Positions 61,093 to 64,000 of a stretch of DNA of 64,000 nucleotides are shown piece by piece (positions within the stretch are counted from its first letter, which is position 1; each line of letters starts with the position of its first letter). The stretch is from Tyto alba (taxonomy: Eukaryota > Chordata > Aves > Strigiformes > Tytonidae). The translations under genes were made by a program, and so were the position numbers. The notes under the pieces were generated by a model, which made no database searches, was not told the DNA's origin, and saw only the letters and a program-made list of their open reading frames with translations. The DNA is taken from contig NW_024881279.1 in the NCBI RefSeq assembly GCF_018691265.1, positions 3,687,243 to 3,751,242 of the forward strand. The letters are read 5' to 3'.

Positions 61093-61224
61093 TCAGCCAC
61101 TGTCCAAGAGCGTGTTAAAATCCTTGTCCTGATACCAAGGGAGTGCTTGATTCTGCTGAAATTTGTTTCCAGCCTTGTTTCCCGCTTGGCGCTTTCTGGG
61201 CACTGTGGAGGAAGCAGCAGCTCT
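61093..61224 (-). other. Candidate terminal exon of the same minus-strand gene
   Basis: On the minus strand CCTCCTATTTGCTCCTTACAG is a strong acceptor ending at 61225. The following 43 codons, with QQNQALPWYQDKDFNTLLDS near the end, close with TGA at 61095-61093. Phase 0 matches the uninterrupted frame of the exon at 61510-61917. The frame continuing from the alternative reading (phase 1) also stays open to a TAA ending at 61115. Confidence 0.25.
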
Positions 61225-61509
61225 CTGTAAGGAGCAAATAGGAGGTTGTGGCAGCTTCCAGCCATGCAGCTTCCCTCCCTGGAAGATTTTGTACCTGATG
61301 GTCTTTTTGAACGTCAGTGAGATTTGGGAAGCTGCTACCATATGGTTTAACTGTTGTTTCAAAGGCAGAAATGTGTGTCTGTTTTTTTTTTTTTTAAAGT
61401 ATATTATCTGTAATACAGGGGAATCTGTAACAGATCTTTAGAAGATAGTAACGCTCTTGTTTGCTCTGAAGCATATAAGATATGCATCCTGGCAACTGTC
61501 TTGTCTTAC

Positions 61510-61917
61510 CTTGGAAAAAGCGCGGATGCAAAATCCCATCAGCCATCCTTTGCGCTTCTGTGAGAAGCAGGTTCTTGTACGTGAACCAGGGAATCCTGGG
61601 TGGCTTGGCAGCCCGTGCGGGTTGGGTGTGGGGAGCCTCGAGTGAGCCAAGCATATGGTCTTGCAACAGGAATTTAATGTGTTTGGGGTGGAATTGAGAG
61701 ACAGGTTTTGCGTAGTTCTTTGGGACAGGTTTGCATGTGAGAGCAATCTGTCTGGAACTTGCTGACACAGCTGTTTGTTATGTGCGGCTTTGAAGTGCTG
61801 GTACTGCTGTGCGAGTTCCTGCTCTTTTTCTCTCATTCCCTGTGCAAAACTCCGGACTGACTGAATAATACCTGCCAGTCTGCATTCTTTTGAGACCTCT
61901 TGTTGAAGTGTGGATTT
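61510..61917 (-). other. Candidate internal exon of an unrecognised minus-strand gene or pseudogene
   Basis: Reading down from 61917 after CCCTAG, the frame is open for 136 codons without interruption and ends at a perfect donor CCAAG|GTAAGA (GT at 61509-61508). The first third is strongly protein-like, with a charged, coiled-coil-like run including REKEQELAQQYQHFKAAHNK. From about 61765 the other frame reads better (for example KPVPKNYAKPVSQFHPKHIK, then RIPWFTYKNLLLTEAQR), suggesting either dual open frames or a one-base frameshift in a decayed gene. I do not recognise the family. Confidence 0.3.
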
Positions 61918-64000
61918 CTAGGGCATCTACAGAGTCCAAGCTGGTTGGGATGTGGGAGCTGGCAGGGGTGGCCCTGGCTGGATGCGGATGCGGGGGGACG
62001 GTGCTGCCTCTGCCCTTCCAGGTGACATGGAGCACGTACCGTACCGGGCAGTGCTAAAGGGGCTCTGCAGGAATTTACAGTTTCCTCAGCTTCCCTGAGA
62101 CCTCAGTGCAATTGCTGCGGATGGCTCTTGGCGAGATTTATCAGAATTTGCAACTATGAGGTCATTTCAGAACAATTTATTTTCCTTAGAAACAGAACCG
62201 ATTTCCTGCTTAGTGTTTTAAAATAATCACGTGCTACAGGAACACCTGGCTGGGGTCGCATCAAGCAAAGCATCAGGTTTTCATTTTATGTTTGTCAAGA
62301 GCAAAGTTGCTCTTGATGCAATCATTTCATTCTCATTCCAGAGCATCACACTGCTTTTGCACACTTGTAACACTGCAGGTGAATTTGTCTCAGACCTTAT
62401 TGCAGACTTGGAGTGCATGAATGCAGTTCATGTGTATTACAGTTGTACTGGCTGGATTTGTTGTTGTTTGTTGGTTGGAAAACTTTGTATTCAGAACTCT
62501 GTACTCGAGACTGCTGGTGTTCCACTGGATCCTTAATTCCAAGCTTAGTAAAGTTGCTCCTTGATTAAAGGTGAAGGATTGGGAGAGAAGAGGGTGAAGC
62601 AGAAGGAAGTGATAGAAACCTCACAAATTTTGCTTGACAGCTCAGGTGACAGGGAGGCAGGGATAAACTGCTTATTGAGGGTGGACATAAATTGTTAAAA
62701 GCAAACTCAAATAAACTTCAAAGGCGGCTGTGTAAATCACTTTAGCCTTAGGACACTAGTAATCTATGCTTCCACAAATTTCTGGGATTAACAAAAGGTA
62801 CGGTACCCAGGCCGCTGCCTTGCCTGGTGTGCTGCTGAAGCAGAGGTGGCCGTGGGGGGGAGGATTGCTTCCAGCAGCGCTCCGTGCTTCAGCGCCGTGG
62901 TACTTGTGTGGACGCGACCAGATCTCGGTCGTATTTTAAAAAAGATGCTGATAACAAAACTATGGATGATCACCACTTCCCCAGTGATTTTGAGGTTTGA
63001 ATATATTGTCATGATGACTTTTTTGGCTTCCTTTATTTCTTTGTTTTTAAAAGTTACATTCTAGCAACAAAGAAATTAATATTTCACCATCCTTGTAAAA
63101 AAGTAGCAAATTACTTTCAAATAGAAGTACTCTGGGGTAAATGGCTGATGGTAGTAGTTATCTGGTTTGCTTTCATGTGATGAGTTTTCAGTCGATGCTA
63201 CTGGCGCTTCTTTTATTTTCCCTTATTCTGCAGTTGTGGCATCTTGTGGTAATTCCGTGAGTGAGCATCTGGCAGGAAAAACGAGAAGTGGTCTGGTGAG
63301 TCAAGTGGCTCACTTCATAGTTATAGTGGGATGGGGATGTTACCATAAGAGAAAGCTGATTTATATAACACAATATTGCTGCCAAAATCTCCTTGTCTTT
63401 ACACCACCTCTGGTTTAGCAGCTGGGTCAGGTTTTTGTCAGAAGGAAGCGTGTGTCGGGGATGATAAAAGCTGCTGCTGAAGGGTGCTGGGGGCTGTGTG
63501 CCGGCGCTGGGCCAGGCTTTCCTCGCGGCCGCGTTTGGCGATAACGGTGCCGTCCGCAGAGCGATCCCTTGATTTCTGCCCTTCTACTTAAACACACGCG
63601 ATTTTACACAGCGCATTCTTTCGTGTGAAGGATGTGAAGAAACAGATGTCCTCTGTTTTTTTAAATGCAGCAGCTGAGAACGCCTCCACTCGTGAACTTG
63701 GTGCTGTGAGAACTGGAGGCACAGAAACCAAGCCATCCCGGGCAGCTTGGCGTGGGATCCCTGTGGTCACAGTGTCCACATTTCACCTCTCTGTAATCTA
63801 GACCATCTCCTTCCTAGGGCAATTAATTAACAACCTAGAATTAACAACTTCTGCCTGCGTCCCTCCACTCTTTGCCCAGTTCCTCCCCTTCCCTGGGCTC
63901 ACTGTAGCTGCAGTTTTAGCTAGTTGGATAGAAAATGCGAGTGAGTTTCTCCTTTAACCTAGGCAAGGTAGTTTTCTGTCAAAGATTGAAAAATATATGT
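61918..64000 (+). other. RAPGEF6: RAPGEF6 intron 1, last part in window
   Basis: No RAPGEF6 exon was found. Upstream exons for the candidate minus-strand gene were looked for and none was convincing. A small CpG-rich spot lies near 63490-63560. Confidence 0.65.

Noticed and set aside
40683..64000. Search for RAPGEF6 exon 2 (expected to begin DLNTIYSYLHG)
   Set aside because: No frame on the plus strand gives this or a similar sequence after an acceptor, so I treat the whole stretch as intron 1.

Overview
The window is vertebrate nuclear DNA, most likely from a bird. Its genes are split by GT-AG introns, it carries the 3' end of a CR1 LINE, and a solo LTR of a type I recognise from bird genomes sits in a large intron. 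That LTR type is, as far as I recall, common in Neoaves, so a non-galliform bird is more likely than a chicken-like one (inference). The gene order FNIP1 then RAPGEF6, head to tail on one strand, is the order I know from human 5q31.

Bases 1-22670 (+) hold the last fifteen coding exons of FNIP1 (folliculin-interacting protein 1). The reading frame is continuous for 1036 residues and ends at the TAA at 22668-22670. About 130 N-terminal residues lie upstream of the window. The exons include an 84-bp symmetric cassette exon carrying three AMPK target serines and a 1.4-kb exon for the disordered centre with the Cys-rich redox degron. A long 3' UTR follows to an AATAAA at 25826, with four Pumilio-type motifs and an extended let-7 match.

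Bases 25.85-39.47 kb are intergenic. I found no convincing protein gene. The stretch alternates CpG-rich patches (25.9-27.2, 28.0-28.9 and 29.8-30.1 kb) with AT-rich blocks full of homeodomain-like ATTA cores that resemble developmental enhancers. The clearest candidate for an undescribed transcript start is the CpG island at 26.56-26.79 kb.

Bases 39.47-40.61 kb are a strong CpG-island promoter (NRF1 palindrome, several GC boxes, an upstream ORF) feeding RAPGEF6 coding exon 1 (40614-40682, +). The rest of the window is RAPGEF6 intron 1; I could not find exon 2. It contains a 996-bp solo LTR with a 5-bp target duplication (53429-54424) and, on the minus strand at 61.1-61.9 kb, two ORFs with good splice sites that may be an unrecognised gene or a decayed one.

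Functionally, FNIP1 works with folliculin in AMPK, mTORC1/Rag and mitochondrial control, while RAPGEF6 activates Rap GTPases. Nothing in the sequence links them beyond being neighbours. No CRISPR array, tRNA or rRNA was seen.
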